Below are positions 34,001 to 41,673 of a stretch of 64,000 bases of DNA, piece by piece. A program made the position numbers and the translations under genes. A model generated the notes under the pieces. The model did not search any database. It was not told the DNA's origin and saw only the letters and a program-made list of their open reading frames with translations. Numbering within the stretch: the first letter of the stretch is position 1; every line of letters begins with the position of its first letter. Source of the DNA: Pycnopodia helianthoides (lineage: Eukaryota; Echinodermata; Asteroidea; Forcipulatida; Asteriidae); NCBI GenBank assembly GCA_032158295.1, contig CM063258.1:4236001-4300000 (forward strand), written 5' to 3'.

Positions 34001-34781
34001 GCGGAAGCAGGGAATTCCGCGCTTATGTCAAGCGTATTTCACGGGTTAGCTGGGAATTTTGGCTTGTGCGCGTGCGTACTCCACGTTACTAGGCTTACGC
34101 TTACACAGCTAGCGCAGAAATTCGGCTCTTGAAAAGTAAGCGGAGAATGGTCACTGCAAGCGCAGAATTCGGCGGTAAGCAGAGCCATGAAATTGGGCCC
34201 TGATGGACCTTTCTAAATGCCAAAGCGCACATTCTTTCATGAAGGATTGTTTCCATAGTTGGGCACAATGCTGCAGTCCAGCAGAGCGTTCTGGTTGTCC
34301 ACTGGATTGCCGGCGTACGCCTGTGGGAACAATCCTTTCCACCTAGATTGACCCGACTTGTGAGACGCTCCCTTAGCACAGAGGAATCCAGTTTCAGCAG
34401 AAACCGGTTACCAGCCAAAATACCATGTATGAATTGTTTATGGCTGGTTCCCGGCTAAAATTTTGCATTAATAGCAAAACAGTTTTGCTGAGCATCGTTT
34501 CCTCATGAACAGAGGAATCCCGTTCAGCAGAAACCGGTTACCAGCCGAAATACTATGTAATTGTTTATGGCTGGTTCCCTGCTAATTCTTTTGCTTTAAT
34601 AGCAAAAACATTTTTGCTGAGCATCGTTTCCTCCTGAACAGCTTTACGACATCGGGCCCCTGGTCATACCAAATGCTAGACCAGCTGATGGTGGTCTTGA
34701 GACAGCAGATTCAGCATCTGGTTCAGTTGAACGACTTCGAGAGAACACCGCTGCTGAACGAGGAGCCTGGTTGGACAGGGC
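20895..34781 (-). CDS. ACADM: Medium-chain acyl-CoA dehydrogenase, mitochondrial (10 exons)
   Basis: An FAD enzyme of the mitochondrial matrix that oxidises medium-chain acyl-CoA to trans-2-enoyl-CoA and passes electrons to ETF. Exons: 34670-34781, 33253-33350, 31816-31888, 30207-30307, 29430-29510, 27664-27903, 24956-25096, 23087-23182, 21651-21899 and 20895-20975. They join in frame into 423 residues plus a stop; human MCAD has 421. Signatures are [15 protein letters not shown] and [13 protein letters not shown] (FAD/substrate pocket), [70 protein letters not shown] and [10 protein letters not shown], whose Glu is the catalytic base. The first exon here begins [19 protein letters not shown], presequence-like, so a short start exon with the ATG must lie upstream; I could not find it. 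Intron 1 probably holds a large nested transposon. Confidence 0.96.
21065..21165. repeat. Short tandem duplication
   Basis: Two copies of a block beginning GGCGCTAGACCCGGAACCTC lie next to each other in the last ACADM intron. Confidence 0.8.
21651..21899 (-). CDS. ACADM: ACADM exon 10
   Basis: [20 protein letters not shown] to [20 protein letters not shown] and KIYQ; C-terminal helical domain. Confidence 0.97.
21976..22038. repeat. (AAT)n microsatellite
   Basis: About 20 AAT units with one TGA interruption near the start, in an ACADM intron. Confidence 0.95.
23087..23182 (-). CDS. ACADM: ACADM exon 9
   Basis: [20 protein letters not shown] then [12 protein letters not shown]. Confidence 0.96.
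23283..23500. mobile_element. MITE with TTCGCTCGGCCCCAGCG ends
   Basis: Left end TTCGCTCGGCCCCAGCGGCC and right end AGGCGCTGGGGACGAACGAA are inverted. The interior holds GTACGTCATGCGTGCAGTGC. A second copy lies at 55889-56096. Confidence 0.78.
23609..24300. repeat. 233-bp tandem repeat, about three units
   Basis: Units beginning TTCTATTTGCAAAGGGAGAT recur at 23611, 23844 and 24078. Each contains GCCATGCCATGGGCA and the MITE-like string CTAAGATTCATCTTAAGACG. They differ by a few substitutions and a 3-4 base gap. In an ACADM intron. Confidence 0.9.
24431..24623. mobile_element. GGGCCCAA foldback MITE
   Basis: A well-preserved copy from GGGCCCAATTTCATAGAGCT to GCTCTATGAAAATGGGCCC, in an ACADM intron. 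Confidence 0.88.
24956..25096 (-). CDS. ACADM: ACADM exon 8
   Basis: [20 protein letters not shown] to [10 protein letters not shown]. Acceptor ACTAG, donor GTAAGG. Confidence 0.96.
25929..27645. repeat. 45-bp minisatellite, about 38 units
   Basis: The unit starts TAGGAAGAGGGGGTATGAGT and continues GCAGTCGACTAAAGTCGCCTATGGT. 45 is a multiple of three, so the plus strand has an open reading frame of 15-residue repeats ([15 protein letters not shown]), which I do not regard as a gene. On the minus strand, sense for ACADM, each unit reads CCCCCTCTTCCTAACCATAG, like a 3' splice site. The array ends about 18 bp from the ACADM exon 7 donor. Confidence 0.95.
27664..27903 (-). CDS. ACADM: ACADM exon 7
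   Basis: The 80-residue exon with [15 protein letters not shown] and [20 protein letters not shown], ending IVGRK. Its 5' splice site abuts the 45-bp minisatellite. Confidence 0.97.
28131..28524. mobile_element. TTAA MITE, AAAGGAACATTACAG family, copy A
   Basis: TTAAAGGAACATTACAGAAT at the left and TTTCTGTAATGTTCCTTTAA at the right give inverted repeats with a TTAA at each end. It is inserted in a GTTGTATCTC-type element (28060-28130 and 28525-28560). ACADM intron. Confidence 0.87.
29197..29382. mobile_element. GGGCCCAA foldback MITE
   Basis: GGGCCCAATTTCATAGAGCT to GCTCTATGAAATTGGGCCC. It sits only about 50 bp downstream of the ACADM exon 6 donor in the sense direction. Confidence 0.87.
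29430..29510 (-). CDS. ACADM: ACADM exon 6
   Basis: [20 protein letters not shown] then VEEPLMC. The donor GTAAGT follows TGT in phase 0. Confidence 0.95.
29848..29985 (-). repeat. tRNA-derived SINE
   Basis: On the minus strand GCTCAGTTGGTAGAGCACCA ... GGTTCAAATCCCGCTTTGGT precede a TTTGTCTTTGTTCAACCGCA tail. Same family as 16078. Confidence 0.7.
30051..30200. mobile_element. MITE-like element (TTTCACAAAGC family)
   Basis: GGGTCGATTTCACAAAGCAA, then AAGATGAGTTGTCAG and TGACATCACACTTTGCT. Related to the units at 23609-24300 and the element at 63878. Ends just before ACADM exon 5. Confidence 0.55.
30207..30307 (-). CDS. ACADM: ACADM exon 5
   Basis: [20 protein letters not shown] and [13 protein letters not shown]. 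Confidence 0.95.
30380..30620 (-). repeat. tRNA-like SINE relic
   Basis: A minus-strand B box GGTTCAAATCCCGCCGGGGG lies in a block shared with 35090-35290 (GAGAAGACAAGGAAGGAAGT; AACCCAATCCACATA). Confidence 0.5.
31347..31539. mobile_element. GGGCCCAA foldback MITE
   Basis: GGCCCCAATTTCGTAGAGCT to AGCTCTATGAAATTGGGCCC, with extra decay inside. Confidence 0.82.
31601..31736 (-). repeat. tRNA-derived SINE, decayed
   Basis: Minus-strand GGGCTAGATAGCTCAGGGGT and a weakened B box, then CCTCGGTCTACCCAAAATTG. Confidence 0.6.
31816..31888 (-). CDS. ACADM: ACADM exon 4
   Basis: [20 protein letters not shown] then PASV, corresponding to human [20 protein letters not shown]. Ends in phase 1. Confidence 0.94.
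32551..32859. mobile_element. TTAA MITE, AAAGGCAAAGTATACC family
   Basis: TTAAAGGCAAAGTATACCTT at the left; CGTATACCTTCCCTTTAA at the right. Confidence 0.72.
32856..33196. mobile_element. TTAA MITE, AAAGGCATTGTACAC family
   Basis: TTAAAGGCATTGTACACTTT at the left, TAGTGTACAGGGCCTTTAA at the right. Its left TTAA (32856-32859) is also the right TTAA of the neighbouring element. Confidence 0.75.
33253..33350 (-). CDS. ACADM: ACADM exon 3
   Basis: [20 protein letters not shown] and [10 protein letters not shown], the first helix of the N-terminal domain. Ends in phase 0. Confidence 0.94.
33953..34200. mobile_element. Foldback MITE, GGGCCCAATTTCATGGCTCTGC subfamily
   Basis: The ends match the main family (GGGCCCAATTTCATGGCTCT / AGAGCCATGAAATTGGGCCC) but the interior (CAGCGCTTGCGGAAGCAGGG, GCGCTTATGTCAAGCG) is unrelated. 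Confidence 0.78.
34370..34660. repeat. Decayed foldback-element relatives in tandem
   Basis: AGAGGAATCC(A/C)GTTTCAGCAGAAACCGG blocks recur at about 34380 and 34511, each with GGTTACCAGCC and GGCTGGTTCCC. Confidence 0.5.
34670..34781 (-). CDS. ACADM: ACADM exon 2
   Basis: [19 protein letters not shown] to PPSAGLAF. Ser/Arg-rich, part of the mitochondrial presequence. Acceptor TTTACAG, donor GTATGA, ends in phase 1. Confidence 0.85.
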
Positions 34782-35089
34782 CTGTAAAGAAAACATCAAA
34801 AAATGATAGTTAATATTAGAGAAAGATTTTGCCTCTAAAGCTAATCTGAAACTTCAATGCTACAGCTAAGGACAAAATTTAAGGCCGTAAATACTAACAC
34901 TTTTAAAGAGTGGCCATTAGCAGACTTTCTTTTCATAAACACTGCTAACCATACAATGTAAGCAAAGAACAAGCCATGCTAGCTTTCTGGCAGTTCTGGG
35001 AAGCACATGAGTGATGCAATGCAATGCAAATTTCATTTCATTTATTAATTCTGGTTGTGAAGCCGAGGACTCTTAGCAAAGCAAACTTA

Positions 35090-35290
35090 ATCACTAGACT
35101 AGCCATGGAGAGAAGACAAAGAAGGAAGTTTCAGTTTTAGAAACAGGAGGACAACCCCAGAGAATTATTCCAAGGAAAACCCAGGCAATCAGGTAGGGAT
35201 TGAAAACCCAATCCACATAGTTCCCCCGGCGGGATTCGAACCGGGGTCCCAGAGGTGGAAGAAGAGGAAAAAAAACCCACTTATGCCAGC
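35090..35290 (-). repeat. tRNA-like SINE relic
   Basis: Minus-strand GGTTCGAATCCCGCCGGGGG with the same flanking block as 30380-30620. Confidence 0.5.
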
Positions 35291-35799
35291 CAACCCGACC
35301 ACCAAATCCACTGTTAATGCGCACACACGCTGTCAAATCGTCTAAATCGTTTATGAAATACAAAGTACACTTTTGCTTACGCACGTTTTGTTATGCTATA
35401 GTAAGCAACACAAATTTGTTTAAAGGGACACACCGACTTCGTTGGGCTATTTAGGCTACAAAATAGACTGAGACATTATTCTAAAGGTCTTCCTGGAATG
35501 GAGAAGATTGGTTCATAAAAGAAACCATCAAATTTGGCCGTTTTCGAGCATTTTTCAAAAAACGAAGGTCACGTGACTTTTCGGAACCAAAATGTGGTTC
35601 CGAAAAGTCACGTGATCTTCAGAGTTAGTTTTACTTCCAGCCGTATAAAAGTAAATTACTGAACCAAATTCAAGTATTTTTTAAAAAACAATTATTCATG
35701 AGTATTTGAAGAAAAAGACTATGTATTCAGTTTATGGATACAAGTTGTAAATAATAATGAAAAATCGAACGTAAGATTCGCATTCAGAGAGTCCGTGGG

Positions 35800-38700
35800 G
35801 AGCTAGTTGGTCAAACCTTGGGGGCATTTAAGCTGTGTGCACCCTGTGCGGTAGCCCGCTTGCTCAGCTCTGTCATTTGTTGTGTATTTGTATGATTTAT
35901 TGACCTTGTATGTGCTTTGTTTATAATATATATGTTGAGTATTTAACCTGGAAACTTCTGGACAAACTTGGAGCTTGGAAAATAAAAACCTTCATCGCAG
36001 TAAGCAGTTAAAGTTATTGCAGTCATTGCACTGATATGTACAGACTTGCAGCCATGTTCTTCAAGCACACAGGGTAACCCGTTCAACCGACCGTGAAGGG
36101 ACTCTTAAGCATCTTATTGTTCCTGCACAAGAGACTGGACCATCACAATGGAGATGACAAGCTACTTCTCTATTGTCTGTATTGTGCTTCTATTGGAAGG
36201 AGGGTTTCTACAATCAAAGGATGACTGTCTAACTGTGCTGACTGACAATCATATGCACAGTGCACAGTGTAGATTACCAACAAAACTACCAAAGCACACT
36301 GGAGGTCCAATACCCTACTATGCAAACTCAGTCTCAACATTTCAGATCCATCTAATGCAATCCGGGGATATCAACCCCAATCCAGGCCCACCCACCAATG
36401 TATCTGACACAACCAACGGCCATGAACACCGGAAACGCACAACCTACAACATCAACTCTCTACGCATGATCAACTCCAATACACCAATGACAAGATTTCA
36501 CGAACTTAACCCATCTTTACAGAGACAGATTCTCAGCCTGGGCATAAAGAGAAGGAGGAAGACACACCGAGGAAGGAAGAGACAACGAAGGCAACATCCC
36601 AGAGAACCAGCAGCAGCTCAGCCCCAGAGGATGCCTCAACCCAAGACCACAGGTAATCCTGGGGATATAGATGAATCTTCCAAGAACTTATCTTTCGCCA
36701 TGCTCAATGCAAGGTCATTGAAAAACAAAACTTCCGAGTTTGTTGACTTTGTAATTGAGCACGATCTGCACATCGTCGGCGTCTGTGAGACGTGGCTCAC
36801 TGCAGATGACATGGCACCCATTGGTCATTTCACTCCTCACGGATTCAGTTTCAAGCATGTCCCAAGAAAGGGTAGACGTGGAGGAGGAGTTGGTGTGCTC
36901 TTTCGTAGTGACCTTCAGGTCAAGCTCATAGACTCTTTGGACATGCAAACTTTCGAACTTATTCAATTGGACATTAATCATCAATCACATAATTTACGAC
37001 TGATCATCATCTACCGACCACCCAATTCATCAACTCTTAAAATGTTCTTGGAGGAGTTCTCTACGATACTTGATGATCAAATATTCAACTCATCTGACCT
37101 TATCATATCCGGAGATTTTAACATTCCAATGGACTCGTCACTTGCAAGCACCAAATCCTTCACCGAACTACTAACATCTTACAGTCTCCAACAGCATATT
37201 CAACAACCTACACACAACCGCGGCCACACACTCGATTTACTTATATCTCGGAATGGTGACATAGCAGGAGTGAACAATGTAACCATAGTGGATGGCATCT
37301 CAGATCACTCTGCTATCCTGTGTGAACTTGACATGCCAATAAGAACTGCCAACAAACAGTACCTTGTATCTCGTAACCTGAAGTCAATTGATGTCGATGA
37401 ACTCCGTCAAGACATAATGATAACATCACTCAAAGAAGTCTGTTCCACTGCTGACACTGTCCAAGAAGCTGTCAGTATATACAATGTTAACCTTGGTACT
37501 GTCCTTGACAAATATGCTCCACAGAAACGACTTTGTGTCACTGTTCGTCCTAACACACAGTGGTATAATAACAAAATAGCTAAGGCAAAACTTTGTCGTA
37601 GACAACTAGAAAGAAAGTGGCGTGTAACTAAGTTGGAGATACACAGGCAGATGTATAACAGCCAACGTCAACTTGTTCAATCGCTTATCAAAGAAGCAAA
37701 ATCTTTACACCACTCGAGCCAAGTCGAGGAATGTGGCAAAGATGCGAAACAACTTTTTATAGTTGTTAATCAGCTTCTGAACAGAAACCAAGCATCACCA
37801 CTTCCTGAGCACCAGTCTTGTAAAGATTTAGCCAACCAGTTTAGTCAGTATTTTGTTGATAAGATATCCATTATTCGAGCAAACCTGCCTGTAATCAAAT
37901 TAAATGAAGAAATGTATGATGTACCCTCATCTTTCTGCTCATTTCACCCTGTAACCCTCAATGAAGTAGAAAGTGTTATTATGAAATCGCCAAACAAATC
38001 GTGTGAATTAGATCCACTGCCTACACATCTTGTAAAAAAGTGTCTACCAGCTGTTGCACCAGCTGTTGTTAACATTGTAAATGCTAGCCTTGACTCAGGT
38101 GTAGTTCCACAAGATTTGAAAAAAGCTGTGATACGCCCCACTCTCAAAAAAGCCAATCTTGATAAAGAATCTATGCAAAATTATCGTCCAATATCAAACT
38201 TGCCGTTTCTAAGTAAAGTTTTAGAACGTCTAGTTTTTTCTCGTCTCTTGATGTACATGCAGGAGAAAAATTTGTTAGATAACCGTCAGTCAGCTTATCG
38301 CCCACATCATAGTGTGGAAACACTTCTCACAAATCTTACTGACCATGTTTTGAAAGAAATGGATGATGGAAATATCACAGCTCTTGTACTACTAGATATG
38401 TCATCAGCTTTTGATACGGTGGAACATGACATTCTGATTCACAGGCTACAATCTTTTGGTGTACATGGTCTCGCCCTTGACTGGTTTAAATCATATCTAT
38501 CAAATCGCTCACAATGTGTTAGAGTTAATGAAGCAACATCCGACCCCACTATCCTCACATGTGGAGTTCCACAGGGGTCGGTAGGCGGACCGCTCCTTTT
38601 TTCTTTATATCTCCAACCTATTAGTAATATTTTTTGTAAACACAATATTAGTTACCACTGTTATGCAGATGACATTCAACTGTTTGTTTCATTTCCCCCA

Positions 38701-39628
38701 TCTACCAATGCCCTTTCTAACACAATCACAAGACTTGAGTCTTGTCTTGATGATGTTAAAATATGGATGGAAAGTAATGGTTTGAAGTTGAATGACGGGA
38801 AATCAGAGTTTGTATTGTTTGGTTCAAAACAGATGTTGTCAAAGATCAATCATGACAAGTGTCAAATTAGGATTGGAAATTGCTATGTAAAACCTGCCCA
38901 AACTGCTCGTAATCTTGGTGTTATTTTTGATGCTAATCTTACTTTCAATAACCACATATCGTATGTATCACAGAGTGTTCGATTTCAATTACGCAATTTG
39001 AGTTTCATTAGGAAGTATTTGTCACCCTCTGCTGTTGAATCCTTGATTCATGCATTGATCTCATCTCGCATTGACTTTTCTAACTCTTTGTTTGGTAATC
39101 TCCCCCAAAAAGAAGTTAATAGGCTCCAACGTCTACAGAATTCTGCAGCCAGACTACTTACATACACAAAGAAATATTCACACATAACACCAATCCTTCA
39201 ATCCCTCGATTGGCTTCCTGTTGAGAAACGCATTACCTTTAAAATTTTATTACTTGTGTATCATTCACTTCATTCATCTGCCCCTGCCTACTTACAGAAT
39301 AGCCTCACAATGTACACTCCTTCACGTAGTCTTCGCTCATCAAACACACTATCCCTTCAAGTACCCAGAATAAAACGCTCATGGGGAAATCGTTCCTTCT
39401 CATACCTCGGCCCAAAACATTGGAATGATCTCCCCATTGAAATTCGCCAATCACCTTCCTTGGATAGTTTTAAAACTCGGTTGAAAACCTATTTATTTGA
39501 ACAATAGGTGTACTCTAATTTGGTTTTGTATGTTTGTCTGGTTATTTGTTTATTCGTTTCCCTTTTCCCAAAGCGCCGCGAGCGTCGAAAGACGGAACGT
39601 GCGCTATATAAGTATCCACTATTATTAT
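35800..39628 (+). mobile_element. CR1/L2-like non-LTR retrotransposon, apparently full-length
   Basis: A 5' UTR of uncertain start precedes a complete ORF (36148-39507). A short 3' UTR follows, ending GCGCTATATAAGTATCCACT and a short ATT repeat, the tail type of CR1/L2-group LINEs. No separate ORF1 was found. No target-site duplication was resolved. Confidence 0.82.
36148..39507 (+). CDS. LINE ORF: 2A-like leader, APE endonuclease, reverse transcriptase
   Basis: 1,119 residues, uninterrupted. Residues 1-22 form a hydrophobic signal-like leader (FSIVCIVLLLEGGFLQ). Residues 73-81 are GDINPNPGP, a 2A-like ribosome-skipping motif with Asn where the usual motif has Glu. Residues 134-148 are very basic. 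The APE-type endonuclease spans about 182-405 (FAMLNARSLKNK, CETWL, SGDFNIP, SDHSAI). Reverse transcriptase spans about 610-900, with NYRPISNLPFLSKVLE, LDMSSAFDTVEHD, GVPQGSVGGPLLFSLY and YADD near residue 839. The C-terminus (HWNDLPIEIRQSPSLDSFKT) is the usual CR1/L2 tail. Endonuclease and RT motifs look intact, so the copy may be recent. It is antisense to ACADM. Confidence 0.95.
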   Translation: MEMTSYFSIVCIVLLLEGGFLQSKDDCLTVLTDNHMHSAQCRLPTKLPKHTGGPIPYYANSVSTFQIHLMQSGDINPNPGPPTNVSDTTNGHEHRKRTTYNINSLRMINSNTPMTRFHELNPSLQRQILSLGIKRRRKTHRGRKRQRRQHPREPAAAQPQRMPQPKTTGNPGDIDESSKNLSFAMLNARSLKNKTSEFVDFVIEHDLHIVGVCETWLTADDMAPIGHFTPHGFSFKHVPRKGRRGGGVGVLFRSDLQVKLIDSLDMQTFELIQLDINHQSHNLRLIIIYRPPNSSTLKMFLEEFSTILDDQIFNSSDLIISGDFNIPMDSSLASTKSFTELLTSYSLQQHIQQPTHNRGHTLDLLISRNGDIAGVNNVTIVDGISDHSAILCELDMPIRTANKQYLVSRNLKSIDVDELRQDIMITSLKEVCSTADTVQEAVSIYNVNLGTVLDKYAPQKRLCVTVRPNTQWYNNKIAKAKLCRRQLERKWRVTKLEIHRQMYNSQRQLVQSLIKEAKSLHHSSQVEECGKDAKQLFIVVNQLLNRNQASPLPEHQSCKDLANQFSQYFVDKISIIRANLPVIKLNEEMYDVPSSFCSFHPVTLNEVESVIMKSPNKSCELDPLPTHLVKKCLPAVAPAVVNIVNASLDSGVVPQDLKKAVIRPTLKKANLDKESMQNYRPISNLPFLSKVLERLVFSRLLMYMQEKNLLDNRQSAYRPHHSVETLLTNLTDHVLKEMDDGNITALVLLDMSSAFDTVEHDILIHRLQSFGVHGLALDWFKSYLSNRSQCVRVNEATSDPTILTCGVPQGSVGGPLLFSLYLQPISNIFCKHNISYHCYADDIQLFVSFPPSTNALSNTITRLESCLDDVKIWMESNGLKLNDGKSEFVLFGSKQMLSKINHDKCQIRIGNCYVKPAQTARNLGVIFDANLTFNNHISYVSQSVRFQLRNLSFIRKYLSPSAVESLIHALISSRIDFSNSLFGNLPQKEVNRLQRLQNSAARLLTYTKKYSHITPILQSLDWLPVEKRITFKILLLVYHSLHSSAPAYLQNSLTMYTPSRSLRSSNTLSLQVPRIKRSWGNRSFSYLGPKHWNDLPIEIRQSPSLDSFKTRLKTYLFEQ

Positions 39629-40176
39629 GTCCCTTACAGCCAGTGCCATGTGTCGTGGGGCCAGAGAGACAAACCACGGTGGCATGAACTCGGAGCCTGT
39701 GGAGGGGTAGGGATCCAGACCATTAATTACGTTTTGTTTTACAAGGGTTTTAGTCTGTAGCCCTAGCTATTATCCCCTAACCATTGTCACGTTACGTGAT
39801 GCCTGCGCTACACACGCGGCGGGACGACGACGAATAGCTGCACGGTGTGGATTGGACTGTGTTTATGTCGGTTTTTTTATAACACGTGAATTTGTGCTTG
39901 ATGGATATGAAGACAAGATCCTTATGCCTCGCCATTGTTATAATTAATAAATAAACAGATCACTAGTCTACTTAAAACAATGTCACGTAAACTTGACCGT
40001 TGCAACGGCTGGAAAGGCGTATACAATGACCTTTGACCGCGTTTTGTTTTTTTCCCATTTTTCGTTAATTACGTGACATTTTGATGATTTTTTTTTACAA
40101 CAACCATCAAAAAATAATTGTCTGTGATTCCACATCACTAAATTAGGTAAACAGGAAGCCGGTGTGTCCCTTTAAG

Positions 40177-41571
40177 GGTAAACTGCCTTATGAAATTGGT
40201 CCCAGTTTGCAAGACCGCTGTTTTTCTTGGAAAATTTTTGTTAATAGAAGGTAGGGAGACCAAGTGCGCCTCAGTGTTGCTGCAACTCTTAATATACATA
40301 TTTTCTTCAAAAGGTTAAGTTTGGGTCAGCGACCTTTGGACCCCCTAGCCCAGGTTGGACTCCTCCGTTGCATACAACGCAACAGAGACCAGGGTATAAC
40401 GGTTCTTTACCATTGCAAAAAATTTTCCAACAAAATATTTTCATATTTATACCTATAGGCCTACTATAGAGGAAGCTGAAGCTTCGTTCAGTCACATATT
40501 CCTTATGTCCGGAATTCCATGAAGGCTGGGTTCAGAAGTGTTAATTTTATCCTTGGGTGACAATATTTGAGAAAATTAAATGAAAATTGGCGTCTATTTG
40601 TAACTTCTGGTCCACATGTAACTAGCTTGTGAAGACTTGCGAGATCGATCACCCCTGGGAACGAGATTGGCCACGCTCGTTCATGCAGCACGTTCTTCCT
40701 GTGAGGGCCAGGGGTTGTTATGCATGTCGGGCATGCGTGCATAGTACAGCCACACAGGCAGTTGGTACATGATGATAACAACCGAAGTACAGAACTTTGA
40801 TTTATTTTCGGTCCCAAGACAAGTCATCTCGTTGCTTGGGACCGAGATGACTTGGGACCGAGATGACTTGGGACCGAGATGACTTGGGACCGAGATGACT
40901 TGGGACCGAGATGACTTGGGACCGAGATGACTTGGGACCGAGATGACTTGGGACCAAGATGACTTGGACCGAGATAACTTGGGACCGAGTTGACTTCGGA
41001 CCGAGTTGACCATAGCTCCATGATTAGTCCATGGTACAACCTACACAGTATAACTGTCTGACTGTAACCATGGAGGTATTCCTACCTCCATGCTGTAACT
41101 GTTTCAAACAGTGTTTGTACTTTTTCATGTTTTTGTAGTTAGTTTACAGGTTATTTTTTACTTTCCAATCCTTTTTAACTTTGTCATTGAAACTAAATGG
41201 AATGCAATAATTGGTACAAAAGGACAATCAAAGCTTACCAACCTTTAATGCATGATTTAGAGTCACCCGAAGAGCCATTATGCAACCTCAACCGCGAACA
41301 AGAATCAACTAATTATGAAATTAAAGATCGAAAGGAAAAACGACCTCGGGGAAAAAGGTTGCATCTTAACAACCTCGTCCTCATCCAGGGGTGATCGACC
41401 GCGGGCTGAGCAATACAGCATGCAGTACAGGATAGTTTGTAGCTAAGGGAATCGCCCTTCTATAAACGTCTCATTGGAAGCGACAGAACTTCCTACGACT
41501 GAACTACGCCGATGCAAAACAAATTAATGACAATGTCGTCTGCATAATATTTATTATAAAAATAGCAAAAT
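40177..41571. other. Intergenic DNA between ACADM and sulfiredoxin
   Basis: Holds the 16-bp minisatellite and an inverted repeat TAACCATGGAGGTATTCC/TACCTCCATGCTGTAAC (about 41065-41100). The unseen ACADM start exon may lie here on the minus strand, in which case the two genes would be divergent. No clear promoter motif was seen. Confidence 0.4.
40809..41010. repeat. 16-bp minisatellite starting with an inverted unit
   Basis: About 11 units of GGGACCGAGATGACTT from about 40838, decaying toward 41000. Just before it, CGGTCCCAAGACAAGTCATC is the same unit in reverse, so the array edge can form a hairpin. Confidence 0.9.
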
Positions 41572-41673
41572 ATGTCAATTCTTAGACTCTTATCGAAGAT
41601 CCCTAAACCTGAGTTTCATCGGAAAATATCCCTGACATATTTTGGTTTGTCTTTGCTGTTTGGACAAATCGGG
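41572..41673 (+). CDS. SRXN1: SRXN1 exon 1 (leader)
   Basis: 34 residues: a basic amphipathic start followed by a 14-residue hydrophobic run. Donor GTAAGT, phase 0. It could be a mitochondrial presequence or a signal anchor. Confidence 0.75.

Larger units (their letters stand above)
35419..40176. mobile_element. TTAA element with AGGGACACACCG ends, split by a LINE
   Basis: Left end TTAAAGGGACACACCGACTT (35419) and right end GAAGCCGGTGTGTCCCTTTAA (to 40176) are inverted repeats, each with TTAA. Element DNA flanks the LINE on both sides (about 35419-35800 and 39630-40176), and the left arm contains a CACGTGACTTTTCGGAACCA hairpin. The whole nest lies upstream of ACADM exon 2, probably in intron 1. 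Confidence 0.75.

Noticed and set aside
41530..41560. Antioxidant response element upstream of SRXN1 (ATGACAATGTC)
   Set aside because: It misses the GC of the TGACnnnGC core, so it is only a near match.
34801..41571. ACADM start exon (for example ATGGCTTGTTCTTTG near 34970 on the minus strand)
   Set aside because: No candidate combined an ATG, a presequence-like reading and a donor in the right phase.
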